Below the pieces are notes generated by a model. It did not search any database, was not told where the DNA came from, and worked only from the letters and a program-made list of their open reading frames with translations. A stretch of DNA of 64,000 bases, taken from Lacrimispora celerecrescens (GTDB lineage: Bacteria > Bacillota > Clostridia > Lachnospirales > Lachnospiraceae). A program made the translations under genes and the position numbers. The DNA lies in contig NZ_JPME01000003.1 in assembly GCF_000732605.1 (NCBI RefSeq), forward strand, positions 169,283 to 233,282, given 5' to 3'. Below are positions 50,852 through 59,735 of the stretch, one piece after another. How positions within the stretch are numbered: position 1 is the first letter of the stretch; each line of letters begins with the position of its first letter.

Positions 50852-51295
50852 ATGGAAGAAAAAAGTAAATATTTTGTGGTAAAGCAAAAGGCTGTACCTG
50901 AAGTATTGCTGAAAGTAGTTGAAGCAAAAAAGCTGTTGGAATCGGAGCGCGTCATTACCGTTCAGGAAGCAACTGACAGGGTCGGAATCAGCCGCAGCTC
51001 TTTTTATAAGTACAAGGATGATATCTTTCCTTTTTATGATAATACAAAAGGAAAAACCATAACACTTGTGATGCAGATGGATGATGAGCCAGGCTTACTG
51101 TCTGACCTGCTGCATGTGGTTGCTGTGTACCGCGCCAATATCCTGACCATACACCAGAGCATTCCGGTCAATGGGGTGGCCACCTTGACATTAAGCGTGG
51201 AAGTCCTTGAGACCACCGGCAATGTTTCAAAAATGGTAGAGGATATAGAAGAAAAAAATGGGGTCCACTACGTTAAAATTTTAGCCAGGGAGTAA
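50852..51295 (+). CDS. ACT-domain protein (PheB/UPF0735-like)
   Basis: A 147-residue predicted regulator. The N-terminal half has a helix-turn-helix-like stretch (VITVQEATDRVGISRSSFYKYKDDIFP). The C-terminal half is an ACT domain near 70-145 (KTITLVMQMDDEPGLLSDLLHVVAVYRANI), which usually binds an amino acid. Proteins of this type commonly sit just before homoserine dehydrogenase in Firmicutes, as here, suggesting a sensor for the aspartate pathway. ATG 50852 is chosen over ATG 50810 because an AAGGGAAG site lies within 12 bases and the family start is matched. Confidence 0.87.
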   Translation: MEEKSKYFVVKQKAVPEVLLKVVEAKKLLESERVITVQEATDRVGISRSSFYKYKDDIFPFYDNTKGKTITLVMQMDDEPGLLSDLLHVVAVYRANILTIHQSIPVNGVATLTLSVEVLETTGNVSKMVEDIEEKNGVHYVKILARE

Positions 51296-51373
51296 TGGCT
51301 GCCGGGGGATAAGCCAAATAACGAATCGAACTTCCTTAAAAAATAATACGAAAGCAAATTGCCGGAGGATAAT

Positions 51374-52588
51374 ATGAGACATATTGCAGTTATGGGCTAT
51401 GGCACCATTGGATCAGGTGTGGTAGAGGTTTTGGAAAGAAACAAAGAAATAATTGCCAAAAGGGTAGGCGATGAAGTTGATGTAAAGTATGTCCTGGATT
51501 TAAGGGAATTTCCGGGAGATCCTGCGGAAGATAAGATTGTGCATGATTTTTCCGTTATTGAAAAGGATCAGTCCGTGTCCATGGTGATTGAGACCATGGG
51601 AGGACTAAACCCTGCTTATCCCTTTGTGAAGGCGAGCTTAATGGCAGGCAAGCATGTAGCTACCTCCAATAAGGCTTTGGTGGCGGCGTACGGCACGGAA
51701 CTTTTAGAAATTGCAAAAGAGCACAATGTGAACTTCTTTTTCGAAGCAAGTGTAGGCGGCGGTATTCCCGTCATACGCCCTCTTTATACTGCCCTCGCAG
51801 GTGAAGTGGTTGAAGAGATCACCGGAATTTTAAACGGAACCACCAACTATATATTGACAAAAATGGACAAAGCAGGCGAAACCTTTGAAACGGCCTTAAG
51901 AGAGGCTCAGGAGCTTGGTTATGCGGAGCGGAATCCGGAAGCCGATGTGGACGGACACGATACTTGTCGAAAGATTGCCATTCTGACAGCTATGGCAACG
52001 GGACACGAGGTTAATTACGAGCATATTTATACAGAAGGGATAACAAAAATAACGGATGTAGATTTCCGCTATGCCGATGCTATGGGAACCTCTGTAAAGT
52101 TGTTTGGCTCCAGCAGGATCCAGGACGGAACCGTCCATGCATTTGTAGCCCCGGTCATGATTGGAAAAGATCATCCGTTATATTCCGTAAATGATGTTTA
52201 TAACGGCATTCTGGTAAAAGGAAACATGTTGGGCACGTCCATGTTTTATGGATGCGGGGCTGGTAAGCTTCCGACAGCAAGCGCTGTGGTAGCAGATATA
52301 ATTGAAGCCCTTAAAAACCAAGACCACCATGTGGAAATGGGCTGGGATAGCGAAAACCTTACCATTTCTGCCATGAACAGCATCTCCTTCCGTTATTTTG
52401 TGAGGATCAAGGGAATTGCTGATAAGCGTGTGAAAGAAGTGGAGGCAGTATTCGGTAAAGTGGAAGTGGTGGAACTGGACCATATGGACGAATTTGCCGT
52501 CCTTACGGAAACTATGACCGAAGAAGATTACGAAATAAAAGCGAAAAAGCTGTCGGGAATCAGGCAGCGCATCCGCGCAGAATTTTAA
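51374..52588 (+). CDS. hom: Homoserine dehydrogenase
   Basis: A 404-residue NAD(P)-dependent enzyme converting aspartate semialdehyde to homoserine for threonine and methionine. The nucleotide site is HIAVMGYGTIGSGVVEVL. GKHVATSNKALVAAYG near 100 and EASVGGGIPVIRPL near 130 are typical, and GILNGTTNYILTKM with YAERNPEADVDGHD near 195 hold the catalytic Lys/Asp region. A short C-terminal ACT domain (FRYFVRIKGIADKRVKEVE) is present. ATG 51374 has GGAGGA upstream. It lies between the ACT-domain gene and aspartokinase. Confidence 0.95.
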   Translation: MRHIAVMGYGTIGSGVVEVLERNKEIIAKRVGDEVDVKYVLDLREFPGDPAEDKIVHDFSVIEKDQSVSMVIETMGGLNPAYPFVKASLMAGKHVATSNKALVAAYGTELLEIAKEHNVNFFFEASVGGGIPVIRPLYTALAGEVVEEITGILNGTTNYILTKMDKAGETFETALREAQELGYAERNPEADVDGHDTCRKIAILTAMATGHEVNYEHIYTEGITKITDVDFRYADAMGTSVKLFGSSRIQDGTVHAFVAPVMIGKDHPLYSVNDVYNGILVKGNMLGTSMFYGCGAGKLPTASAVVADIIEALKNQDHHVEMGWDSENLTISAMNSISFRYFVRIKGIADKRVKEVEAVFGKVEVVELDHMDEFAVLTETMTEEDYEIKAKKLSGIRQRIRAEF

Positions 52589-52660
52589 CGCAAACAAAGT
52601 TTATGAGCATACAGCAAAGCGGATCAGTATGTCCGCTTGACTTTTCGCCAGGAGGCATCA

Positions 52661-53869
52661 ATGTTAGTAGTGAAAAAATTTGGCGGTAGCTCCGTCGCAG
52701 ACAAAGAAAGAATTTTTAATGTGGCAAAGCGCTGCATTGAGGAATATGAAAAAGGCAATCAAGTGGTAGTGGTTCTGTCCGCTATGGGAAAGACAACGGA
52801 TGGTCTCATTGCAAAAGCCCTTGAGATAAATCCAAACCCTCCTAAGAGAGAGATGGATATGCTGTTAACCACCGGGGAACAGGTCAGTGTGGCCCTCATG
52901 GCTATGGCAATGAATTCTTTGGGAGTTCCGGCCGTTTCTTTAAATGCGGCTCAGGTGGCCATGCACACCACCTCTGCCTACGGAACGGCCAAATTAAAGC
53001 GGATCGATACGGAACGCATACGGCATGAACTGGAGGCCAGAAAAATTGTGATCGTCACAGGCTTTCAGGGGGTTAATAAGTACGAAGACTTAACAACACT
53101 TGGCCGTGGAGGCTCTGATACAACAGCCGTAGCCCTTGCAGCCGCCCTTCATGCGGATGCGTGTGAGATCTATACAGATGTGGATGGAGTATACACGGCA
53201 GACCCCCACATTGTTCCAAACGCTAGAAAACTCCCTGAGGTTTCTTATGATGAAATGCTGGAATTCGCTTCCCTTGGAGCAAAAGTGCTCCACAACCGGT
53301 CTGTGGAGATGGCAAAGCGTTATGGAGTTCAGTTGGTGGTTCTGTCAAGTCTGACCAGGGCAGAAGGTACAGTTGTCAAGGAGGAAACAAAATTGGAAAG
53401 AATGCTGGTTAGCGGTGTGGCCGCGGATAAGAATGTAGCCCGTATTTCAGTGATCGGGGTCAAAAATACGCCTGGAATTGCTTTTAAAATCTTTAATCTC
53501 CTGGCAAGGCATAATATTAATGTGGATATTATCATTCAGTCTATTGGACGGGAAGAAAGAAAGGACATTTCCTTTACGGTGGCACAGACTGATTTAAAGG
53601 ATACCATGGATCTATTATTAGAAAATAAGGACTCCATCACCGCCCAGGATGTGACGAGCGAGGAATGCGTAGCCAAGGTTTCTATTATCGGTGCGGGGAT
53701 GACAGGCAATCCCGGAGTAGCTGCAAAGATGTTTGAAGCTCTTTCCAGTGCCAATGTGAATATTAAGATGATCGCCACCTCTGAGATCCGGATAACAGTT
53801 CTGATCGATGAAGCGGATGTAAACCGTGCTATGAGGACAGTCCATGATGCTTTTGATCTGGCGGATTAA
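52661..53869 (+). CDS. lysC: Aspartate kinase
   Basis: A 402-residue aspartokinase, the first step of lysine, threonine and methionine synthesis. The N-terminal kinase domain starts LVVKKFGGSSVADKERI (Lys-Phe-Gly-Gly-Ser-Ser signature) and has TLGRGGSDTTAVALAAAL near 150 and IYTDVDGVYTADP. Two C-terminal ACT domains (near 265-330 and 345-400) allow feedback control. ATG 52661 has GGAGG upstream. Being directly after hom suggests coordinated control of the aspartate branch. Confidence 0.95.
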   Translation: MLVVKKFGGSSVADKERIFNVAKRCIEEYEKGNQVVVVLSAMGKTTDGLIAKALEINPNPPKREMDMLLTTGEQVSVALMAMAMNSLGVPAVSLNAAQVAMHTTSAYGTAKLKRIDTERIRHELEARKIVIVTGFQGVNKYEDLTTLGRGGSDTTAVALAAALHADACEIYTDVDGVYTADPHIVPNARKLPEVSYDEMLEFASLGAKVLHNRSVEMAKRYGVQLVVLSSLTRAEGTVVKEETKLERMLVSGVAADKNVARISVIGVKNTPGIAFKIFNLLARHNINVDIIIQSIGREERKDISFTVAQTDLKDTMDLLLENKDSITAQDVTSEECVAKVSIIGAGMTGNPGVAAKMFEALSSANVNIKMIATSEIRITVLIDEADVNRAMRTVHDAFDLAD

Positions 53870-53883
53870 ACAAAGGTGAAAAA

Positions 53884-54228
53884 ATGAACTGGTTTAAAAA
53901 AATATTTGGCCTCGGGCTTCCCTGTCTGTTCCATTCCCTAACCGGACTTTATTGTCCGGGCTGCGGGGGAACCCGGGCCGTCCGGTCATTGCTGCGAGGG
54001 GACCTGCGGATGAGTTTTCAGTATCATCCACTGGTCCTTTATGCTGTTCTTGTACTGTTTTTGGAAATGATCCTACGGGCTTTCAAAAGGCGGGAAACCC
54101 CTCTGGATCATAAAAAAAGAGCCAGGATCATGATCCTGGCAGGAGCGGCTATTGTTGCAGCCAATTGGATTTTCAAGAATTATATGCTGGTCATTAAGGG
54201 TGTGGATCTACTGCCTCTTATGAAGTAG
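53884..54228 (+). CDS. DUF2752 domain membrane protein
   Basis: A 114-residue protein with two or three membrane segments. The family signature is LYCPGCGGTRAVRSLLRGDL near residue 27 (Cys-Pro-x-Cys-Gly-x-Thr-Arg), followed by FQYHPLVLYAVLVLFLEMIL and a third helix near 82-100. The function is unknown; the CPGCG motif may bind metal. It starts 14 bases after lysC and probably shares its transcript, though no functional link is evident. Confidence 0.88.
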   Translation: MNWFKKIFGLGLPCLFHSLTGLYCPGCGGTRAVRSLLRGDLRMSFQYHPLVLYAVLVLFLEMILRAFKRRETPLDHKKRARIMILAGAAIVAANWIFKNYMLVIKGVDLLPLMK

Positions 54229-54231
54229 GGC

Positions 54232-54624
54232 CTATTCTCCGGAAGGGGAGGATGTAAGGGCCTGAGCGGCAGTCTCAAAAACTTGTCTGAAATAATGGCC
54301 CAAAGGTGTGTTGGTATCCATGGTATCATATACAAAAATAATAAACAATGCCATCATAAGGCCGCAGACCGTGGAAATAATAGACAGGATCAGTCCAAGC
54401 TGGGCCTGCTGGGTAAATGGCTTTCCCTGTTTGGAGAGCACAGCACATGCGATGCCGATCAGACCGAGAAACAGGCCTGCAGGCAGACTCCAGATACTGA
54501 ACAAGGGAAGACAGTCACTGGCAAGTCCAATGCCGCCCAAAACAACGGACCAGAAGGCCAGAAGGGAACCTGTCGGACGGATCTGTGGCAGCATTCCGTT
54601 GTTACTATTATGGTTTTCTTCCAT
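54232..54624 (-). CDS. DUF4190-like small membrane protein
   Basis: A 130-residue protein with two or three membrane helices (about 18-40, 43-65 and 78-102). The start is MEENHNSNNGMLPQI, a hydrophilic tail, and LAFWSVVLGGIGLASDC and LGLIGIACAVLSKQGKPF match the DUF4190 pattern. The C-terminus is soluble (YDTMDTNTPLGHYFRQVFET). ATG 54624 has GAGGT nine bases upstream; in-frame upstream ATGs have no such site. It is convergent with lysC-DUF2752. The function is unknown. Confidence 0.75.
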   Translation of the reverse strand: MEENHNSNNGMLPQIRPTGSLLAFWSVVLGGIGLASDCLPLFSIWSLPAGLFLGLIGIACAVLSKQGKPFTQQAQLGLILSIISTVCGLMMALFIIFVYDTMDTNTPLGHYFRQVFETAAQALTSSPSGE

Positions 54625-54823
54625 TCGTAATTTACCTCGTTTGCATATTGTGAAAACAAAAAAATGGTTTATTAACCACACTATTGTATGATTGTAGCAC
54701 GAAAAAGGCTGCATGTCCAGACGGGTCTTGCATAAGGCAGGCCGATGAATTATAATAGTAAATTGAATAAAGCTGGAAGAAAATTCATCAGGATTCAAAT
54801 TATGAAGAAATAAGGGGATCACC

Positions 54824-56965
54824 ATGGATATAATAAAGGCATTACAAGAAGAACTTTCCATTAGCCGCGGGCAGGTAGAAGCGACTGTAAAGCTCATTGA
54901 CGAAGGAAACACCATTCCGTTTATTGCAAGATACCGGAAGGAGGTTACCGGTTCTTTAAATGATGAGGTCCTGCGTAACCTGGATGAAAGGCTCCGCTAT
55001 CTGCGGAACTTGGAAGAGCGGAAAGAACAGGTTCTCTCCTCTATCAGGGAGCAGGAGAAGCTTACGCCGGAGCTGGAAAAGAAGATATTAGAAGCCCAGA
55101 CTCTGGTAGCTGTGGAGGATTTATACCGTCCCTATAAACCCAAAAGAAGGACAAGAGCGACCATTGCAAAGGAGAAGGGGCTGGAACCTTTTGCGGATCT
55201 GATCATGCTTCAGATGATAAAGACTCCCTTAACAGAGATTGGCCTTGAGTACGTTTCCGAAGAAAAAGGCGTTTCTTCCCCTGAGGAAGCCATAAACGGG
55301 GCAAAAGATATCCTGGCGGAGCGTATTTCCGACAATGCGGAATACCGTACCTATATCCGGAATGCCACCATAAACCAGGGAAGCCTTCAGTCAGCTGCAA
55401 AGGATGAAGAGGCGGAATCCGTATATGAAATGTATTACAATTATGAAGAAACCATTAAAAAGTCCGCTGGTCACAGGATCCTGGCTTTAAACCGGGGAGA
55501 AAAAGAGAAGATCCTTACGGTAAAAGTACTTGCTCCTGTGGAGCAGATTATAAGGTTTCTGGAAAAACAAGTGATAACAAAGGACAACCCATATACCACG
55601 ACTGTACTGAAAGAGGTGATCGCGGATAGCTATGACCGCCTCATAGCCCCGGCCATTGAGCGTGAGGTAAGAGGTTCTTTGACAGAGCAGGCAGAAGACG
55701 GAGCAATCCGGGTGTTCGGCAAAAACTTAGAGCAGCTTTTAATGCAGCCTCCCATTGCAGGACGGGTGGTCCTGGGCTGGGACCCGGCATTTCGGACTGG
55801 CTGCAAGCTGGCTGTTGTAGATGAGACAGGAAAAGTCCTTGATACCATAGTCATTTATCCCACAGCACCCCAGAATAAAGTGGAAGAAGCAAAAGCTGTT
55901 TTAAAGAAACTGATCAAAAAATACCATATATCCCTGATTTCCGTTGGAAACGGAACTGCATCCAGGGAATCAGAAGCAGTGATCGTAGAATTGTTAAAGG
56001 AGATCCCAGAGCAGATTCAGTATATTATTGTAAATGAAGCAGGGGCCTCTGTTTATTCTGCAAGCAAGCTTGCCACGGAAGAGTTTCCTGAATTTGATGT
56101 AGGTCAAAGGAGTGCCGCCTCCATTGCAAGAAGACTGCAGGATCCACTGGCAGAGCTGGTGAAGATTGACCCCAAATCCATTGGGGTAGGCCAGTACCAG
56201 CATGATATGAACCAGAAGCATTTAAGCGAGGCCCTTCAGGGCGTGGTAGAGGACTGTGTGAACAAAGTGGGAGTGGATCTAAATACGGCTTCTGCTTCCC
56301 TACTGGAATATATATCCGGCATTTCAAAACCTATTGCAAAAAATATTGTAGTTTACCGCGAAGAAAATGGGGCCTTTACCGGAAGAAACCAGCTTTTAAA
56401 GGTTCCTAAGCTAGGGCCAAAGGCATACGAGCAGTGTGTAGGATTTATGAGGATCCAGGGAGGGAAGAATCCCCTGGACGGAACCAGCGTTCACCCTGAA
56501 ACCTATGAGGCAGCAAAAAAGCTTTTGGCAAAGCTTAGCTATGATTTAACAGAACTGGCTCATGGAGGCTTAAATGGAATCGGTAAAAAGATTCTGGATT
56601 ATAAGGCGCTGGCAGCCCAACTGGAAATCGGTGAGATCACTCTGCGGGATATTGTGAAAGAGCTGGAAAAACCGGCAAGGGATCCGAGAGATCAGATGCC
56701 TGCTCCTATTCTCCGCACCGATGTGATGGATATGAAGGATTTGAAGCCAGGCATGGTATTAAAGGGTACCGTTAGAAATGTGATTGATTTCGGTGCCTTT
56801 GTAGATATTGGTGTCCACCAGGATGGCCTTGTCCACATCTCCCAGATGTCGGACAAATTCATCAAACATCCCCTGGAAGCAGTGAGTGTGGGAGACATCG
56901 TTGAAGTCAAGGTCATAAGCGTGGATGTGCAAAAGAAGAGGATCGCCCTGACCATGAAATTATAA
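54824..56965 (+). CDS. tex: RNA-binding transcription accessory protein Tex
   Basis: A 713-residue Tex/YhgF-family protein. The N-terminal helical region has ISRGQVEATVKLIDEGNTIPFIARYRKE. A YqgF/RNase-H-like fold near 325-450 has VVLGWDPAFRTGCKLAVVD. A helix-hairpin-helix pair lies near 490-560 (DLNTASASLLEYISGIS). A C-terminal S1 RNA-binding domain lies near 640-713 (GMVLKGTVRNVIDFGAFVDI). It binds nucleic acids and affects transcription; the precise role in Clostridia is not settled. The AAGGGG site is eight bases before ATG 54824. Confidence 0.95.
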   Translation: MDIIKALQEELSISRGQVEATVKLIDEGNTIPFIARYRKEVTGSLNDEVLRNLDERLRYLRNLEERKEQVLSSIREQEKLTPELEKKILEAQTLVAVEDLYRPYKPKRRTRATIAKEKGLEPFADLIMLQMIKTPLTEIGLEYVSEEKGVSSPEEAINGAKDILAERISDNAEYRTYIRNATINQGSLQSAAKDEEAESVYEMYYNYEETIKKSAGHRILALNRGEKEKILTVKVLAPVEQIIRFLEKQVITKDNPYTTTVLKEVIADSYDRLIAPAIEREVRGSLTEQAEDGAIRVFGKNLEQLLMQPPIAGRVVLGWDPAFRTGCKLAVVDETGKVLDTIVIYPTAPQNKVEEAKAVLKKLIKKYHISLISVGNGTASRESEAVIVELLKEIPEQIQYIIVNEAGASVYSASKLATEEFPEFDVGQRSAASIARRLQDPLAELVKIDPKSIGVGQYQHDMNQKHLSEALQGVVEDCVNKVGVDLNTASASLLEYISGISKPIAKNIVVYREENGAFTGRNQLLKVPKLGPKAYEQCVGFMRIQGGKNPLDGTSVHPETYEAAKKLLAKLSYDLTELAHGGLNGIGKKILDYKALAAQLEIGEITLRDIVKELEKPARDPRDQMPAPILRTDVMDMKDLKPGMVLKGTVRNVIDFGAFVDIGVHQDGLVHISQMSDKFIKHPLEAVSVGDIVEVKVISVDVQKKRIALTMKL

Positions 56966-57044
56966 AAGGAAGCTTGATCCGCCAGGCAGCTCATTGTAGG
57001 AAATACCGGGATATGAATGCCGAGGCGTATAGAAAGGAGTAAAC

Positions 57045-57551
57045 GTGGAAGAGAAAGATCCGATTGAAATAGAAGTAAAATTAACTGCAAAGGACTTGTG
57101 GAAGTTTTCCATGTACCATTCTTATCGGGGGCTGCAGGGGCTTTTTAATATCATTTTCAGTGTTGCTGCAGTTTTTCTCCTGATCACCACATGGAGTTCC
57201 AATTCCGTCTCATACCGGGTGCTGTTAATCGTTTGCGCTCTGATGTTTACCGTCTGGCAGCCAGGCATTCTATATTTAAAGGCTCTTAAGCAGGCAAAGA
57301 ATCCCGCAATTCAGAATGCCATGACTCTTACCTTCGATGAGAATGGAATTATGGTTTCTCAGGGAGAGGAAAGCCTGGAAATTAAATGGGAAAACATTGG
57401 AAAAGTGGACCGTATGAAGGATATGATGATCGTGTATATGGACCGGGTTCACGCCTATTTGCTGCCAGATTCTGTTACTGGAGAAAAAAAGACGGCTATC
57501 CGTGGACTCATCAAAGAAAAACTGCCTCCTGAAAGGCGAAAGAGGATATAG
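57045..57551 (+). CDS. YcxB-like domain membrane protein
   Basis: A 168-residue protein. The N-terminal soluble strand (IEIEVKLTAKDLWKFSMYHS) is followed by two membrane helices near 35-54 and 58-76, then a YcxB-like domain near 92-150 (MTLTFDENGIMVSQGEESLEIKW). Function unknown. The GTG start at 57045 has an AAAGGAG site. It lies three bases before tsaE and is probably co-transcribed with the tRNA-modification genes. Confidence 0.82.
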   Translation: MEEKDPIEIEVKLTAKDLWKFSMYHSYRGLQGLFNIIFSVAAVFLLITTWSSNSVSYRVLLIVCALMFTVWQPGILYLKALKQAKNPAIQNAMTLTFDENGIMVSQGEESLEIKWENIGKVDRMKDMMIVYMDRVHAYLLPDSVTGEKKTAIRGLIKEKLPPERRKRI

Positions 57552-57554
57552 ATT

Positions 57555-57980
57555 ATGGTAATAGAAAGCTGGAAGCCAGAAGAAACCTATGAATTTGGGA
57601 AAAAACTGGGAGAGGACGCAAAGCCTTCTGACGTATATTGTTTAAATGGTGATTTAGGAGTGGGAAAAACCGTATTTACCCAGGGGTTTGCATCAGGCCT
57701 TGGGATCAAGGAGCCGGTAAACAGTCCTACTTTTACCATTGTTAATCAATATGAGGATGGGCGACTGCCTTTTTACCATTTCGATGTGTACCGGATCGGC
57801 GATGTCAGTGAGATGGATGAGATCGGTTATGAAGACTGTTTTTACGGGGAGGGAGTAAGCCTTATTGAATGGTCGAATTTGATTAAAGAGCTTCTTCCTG
57901 ATCATGTAATAACCATAACCATAGAAAAAGATTTGGAAAAAGGGTTTGACTACAGGAAAATAACCGTGGAGGGAATGTAA
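57555..57980 (+). CDS. tsaE: tRNA t6A biosynthesis ATPase TsaE
   Basis: A 141-residue P-loop ATPase that works with TsaB and TsaD to make N6-threonylcarbamoyl-adenosine at A37 of tRNAs reading ANN codons. Walker A is LNGDLGVGKTVFTQGFA near residue 35. VNSPTFTIVNQYEDGRLPFYHFDVYR near 57-82 is the conserved switch and Walker B region. DEIGYEDCFYGEGVSLIEWSN follows. Length and motifs are standard. Its stop is next to the tsaB start. Confidence 0.96.
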   Translation: MVIESWKPEETYEFGKKLGEDAKPSDVYCLNGDLGVGKTVFTQGFASGLGIKEPVNSPTFTIVNQYEDGRLPFYHFDVYRIGDVSEMDEIGYEDCFYGEGVSLIEWSNLIKELLPDHVITITIEKDLEKGFDYRKITVEGM

Positions 57981-58679
57981 ATGAGGATACTTGGAATTGA
58001 AAGCTCATCTTTGGTAGCTTCCGTTGCCGTGGTGGATGACGAGGTACTGACTGCGGAATATACGGTAAATTTTAAGAGGACCCATTCCCAGACCCTTCTT
58101 CCCATGCTGGATGAGATTGTAAAGATGGTGGAACTGGATTTAGAAACCATTGATGCAATTGCAATTTCCGGCGGTCCGGGCTCTTTTACCGGATTGCGGA
58201 TCGGCTCTGCGACTGGCAAGGGCCTTGGCCTGGCTTTGAAAAAGCCCCTGGTTTCCGTTCCTACCGTAGACGCCATGGCTTATAACTTATACGGCAGTGC
58301 TTACTGGGTCTGCCCTATCATGGATGCCAGAAGGAACCAGGTATATACCGGTATTTATGATAACCGGAACGGATTTTCCGTAATTAAGGAACAATGTGCC
58401 ATGGACATCTTGGAATTGGTGGAAGAATTAAATGAAGCCGGACAAAAGGTAATCTTTTTAGGAGACGGTGTCCCTGTATACAAAAAGCAGATAGAAGAAA
58501 AGATAACGGTTCCATATCTGTTTGCACCGGCTCATTTGAACCGGCAGCGGGCGGCGGCGGTCGCAGCTTTGGGAGGCTTATATTATGAAGAGGGAAAAAC
58601 CATTTCAGCGGCGGAGCATTCCCCAGATTATTTAAGAAAACCTCAGGCGGAGCGGGAACGGGAGGCAAATTTTTCTTAA
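57981..58679 (+). CDS. tsaB: tRNA t6A biosynthesis dimerisation protein TsaB
   Basis: A 232-residue ASKHA-fold protein, the inactive paralogue that partners TsaD. It begins RILGIESSSLVASVAVVDD, has HSQTLLPMLDEIV near 38, and the signature AISGGPGSFTGLRIGSATGKGL near 70-91. It lacks the His-x3-His metal site of TsaD, as expected. It starts directly after the tsaE stop. The C-terminal tail ends YLRKPQAEREREAN, common in Firmicutes. Confidence 0.95.
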   Translation: MRILGIESSSLVASVAVVDDEVLTAEYTVNFKRTHSQTLLPMLDEIVKMVELDLETIDAIAISGGPGSFTGLRIGSATGKGLGLALKKPLVSVPTVDAMAYNLYGSAYWVCPIMDARRNQVYTGIYDNRNGFSVIKEQCAMDILELVEELNEAGQKVIFLGDGVPVYKKQIEEKITVPYLFAPAHLNRQRAAAVAALGGLYYEEGKTISAAEHSPDYLRKPQAEREREANFS

Positions 58680-58776
58680 TGAAAGCAAGCAAGCGTAACC
58701 GTGGCTTAAATTTAGAAAAATAACTATTCGATGAACCGCTAAGTGAATCGAACTTCCATGAAAGGGGGAGAAGCCC

Positions 58777-59211
58777 ATGGTTCATGAAATGAGACGGTCG
58801 GATGTATCCGGAGTCGCTGAAGTAGAACGGCTCTGCTTTTCGGATCCATGGTCCTTAGAAACTGTCAAAGATGGCTTAGAAAGCAGCCTCGATACCTGGC
58901 TGGTGGTGGAAGAAGAGGGAGCCGTTTTAGGGTACTGCGTTTTCCGTGTGATTGCCGGGGAAGGAGAACTGCTTCGGATAGCCGTTTTGCCAGCTTACAG
59001 GGGGAGGGGTCTCTCGAAGAAACTTATGGACCGACTGGTGGAATCTTCCATAAAAAAAGGGGTAAAATCCCTGTCTTTAGAGGTCCGGGAAAGTAATAAA
59101 AAAGCTAGAAACCTTTATAGATACTATGGTTTTGAAGAAGAAACCATCCGGAAAAATTATTATCGTAATCCCTGCGAAAATGCTATCATCATGTGGAACC
59201 GCCGGATATGA
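58777..59211 (+). CDS. rimI: Ribosomal-protein alanine N-acetyltransferase RimI-like (GNAT)
   Basis: A 144-residue GNAT acetyltransferase. It has EVERLCFSDPWSLETV near residue 15. The acetyl-CoA-binding loop is LPAYRGRGLSKKLMDRLV near 75-90 (R-x2-G-x-G/A), and KARNLYRYYGFEEETIRKNYY follows with the conserved Tyr. RimI acetylates the N-terminus of ribosomal protein S18; members beside tsaB and tsaD are routinely assigned so. ATG 58777 has AAGGGGGAG upstream, which supports it. Confidence 0.88.
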   Translation: MVHEMRRSDVSGVAEVERLCFSDPWSLETVKDGLESSLDTWLVVEEEGAVLGYCVFRVIAGEGELLRIAVLPAYRGRGLSKKLMDRLVESSIKKGVKSLSLEVRESNKKARNLYRYYGFEEETIRKNYYRNPCENAIIMWNRRI

Positions 59212-59255
59212 AACATTTACCACTAAAAATAAGGGGAAACACCGTTTATAATGTA

Positions 59256-59282
59256 GGGGTATCCAGTGAGGATGCCCTTTTT
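59256..59282 (+). terminator. Terminator after rimI
   Basis: GGGGTATCC and GGATGCCC (59256-59264 with 59270-59277, one G-T pair) form a short stem followed by TTTTT, 45 bases after rimI. Confidence 0.65.
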
Positions 59283-59406
59283 CCTATTTTCGGATGACGC
59301 AAAACGGAAACAGGGCCTGACTGGTAAGTGCGAAAAAGGAAATACCCTACGGGTATACCTCTATGCCCAAAAAGCATGGGCAGTAAAATGGAAAGGTGAG
59401 AGGAAG

Positions 59407-59649
59407 ATGAGAAAGTACAAAAACGGTGGTCAGCTTGAAACAGTTGTGTGCAACTGCTGTGGCAAAAAAATTATCGTGTCAGAAGGTGTTGCCAGGGAGG
59501 GGGTAATAAGCGTCAATCATACCTGGGACTTTTTCTCCGAGAAAGATGGGGAAATCCATCATTTTGATTTATGTGAGGACTGTTACGATGCCATGATTCA
59601 GGAATTCAAGATTCCTGTGGAGGTAGAAGAACAGCTGGAATATTTATAG
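59407..59649 (+). CDS. Small zinc-knuckle protein, unknown function
   Basis: An 80-residue protein with two Cys pairs: VVCNCCGKKII near 14-22 and LCEDCYDAM near 60, likely one zinc site. A conserved-looking core (ISVNHTWDFFSEKDGEIHHFDL) lies between. ATG 59407 is chosen because AGAGGA precedes it; an in-frame ATG at 59266 would add 47 residues that run through the terminator region. I do not know a named family. It lies between rimI and an RNase Z-like gene. Confidence 0.75.
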   Translation: MRKYKNGGQLETVVCNCCGKKIIVSEGVAREGVISVNHTWDFFSEKDGEIHHFDLCEDCYDAMIQEFKIPVEVEEQLEYL

Positions 59650-59735
59650 TTGCTAATTGCCTCTGCTTTGTGATATGATTTTATGAGGCGGTTTTTGCCG
59701 CTTTTTATTGATTGAAATCAAAGCGAGGAAATTTT

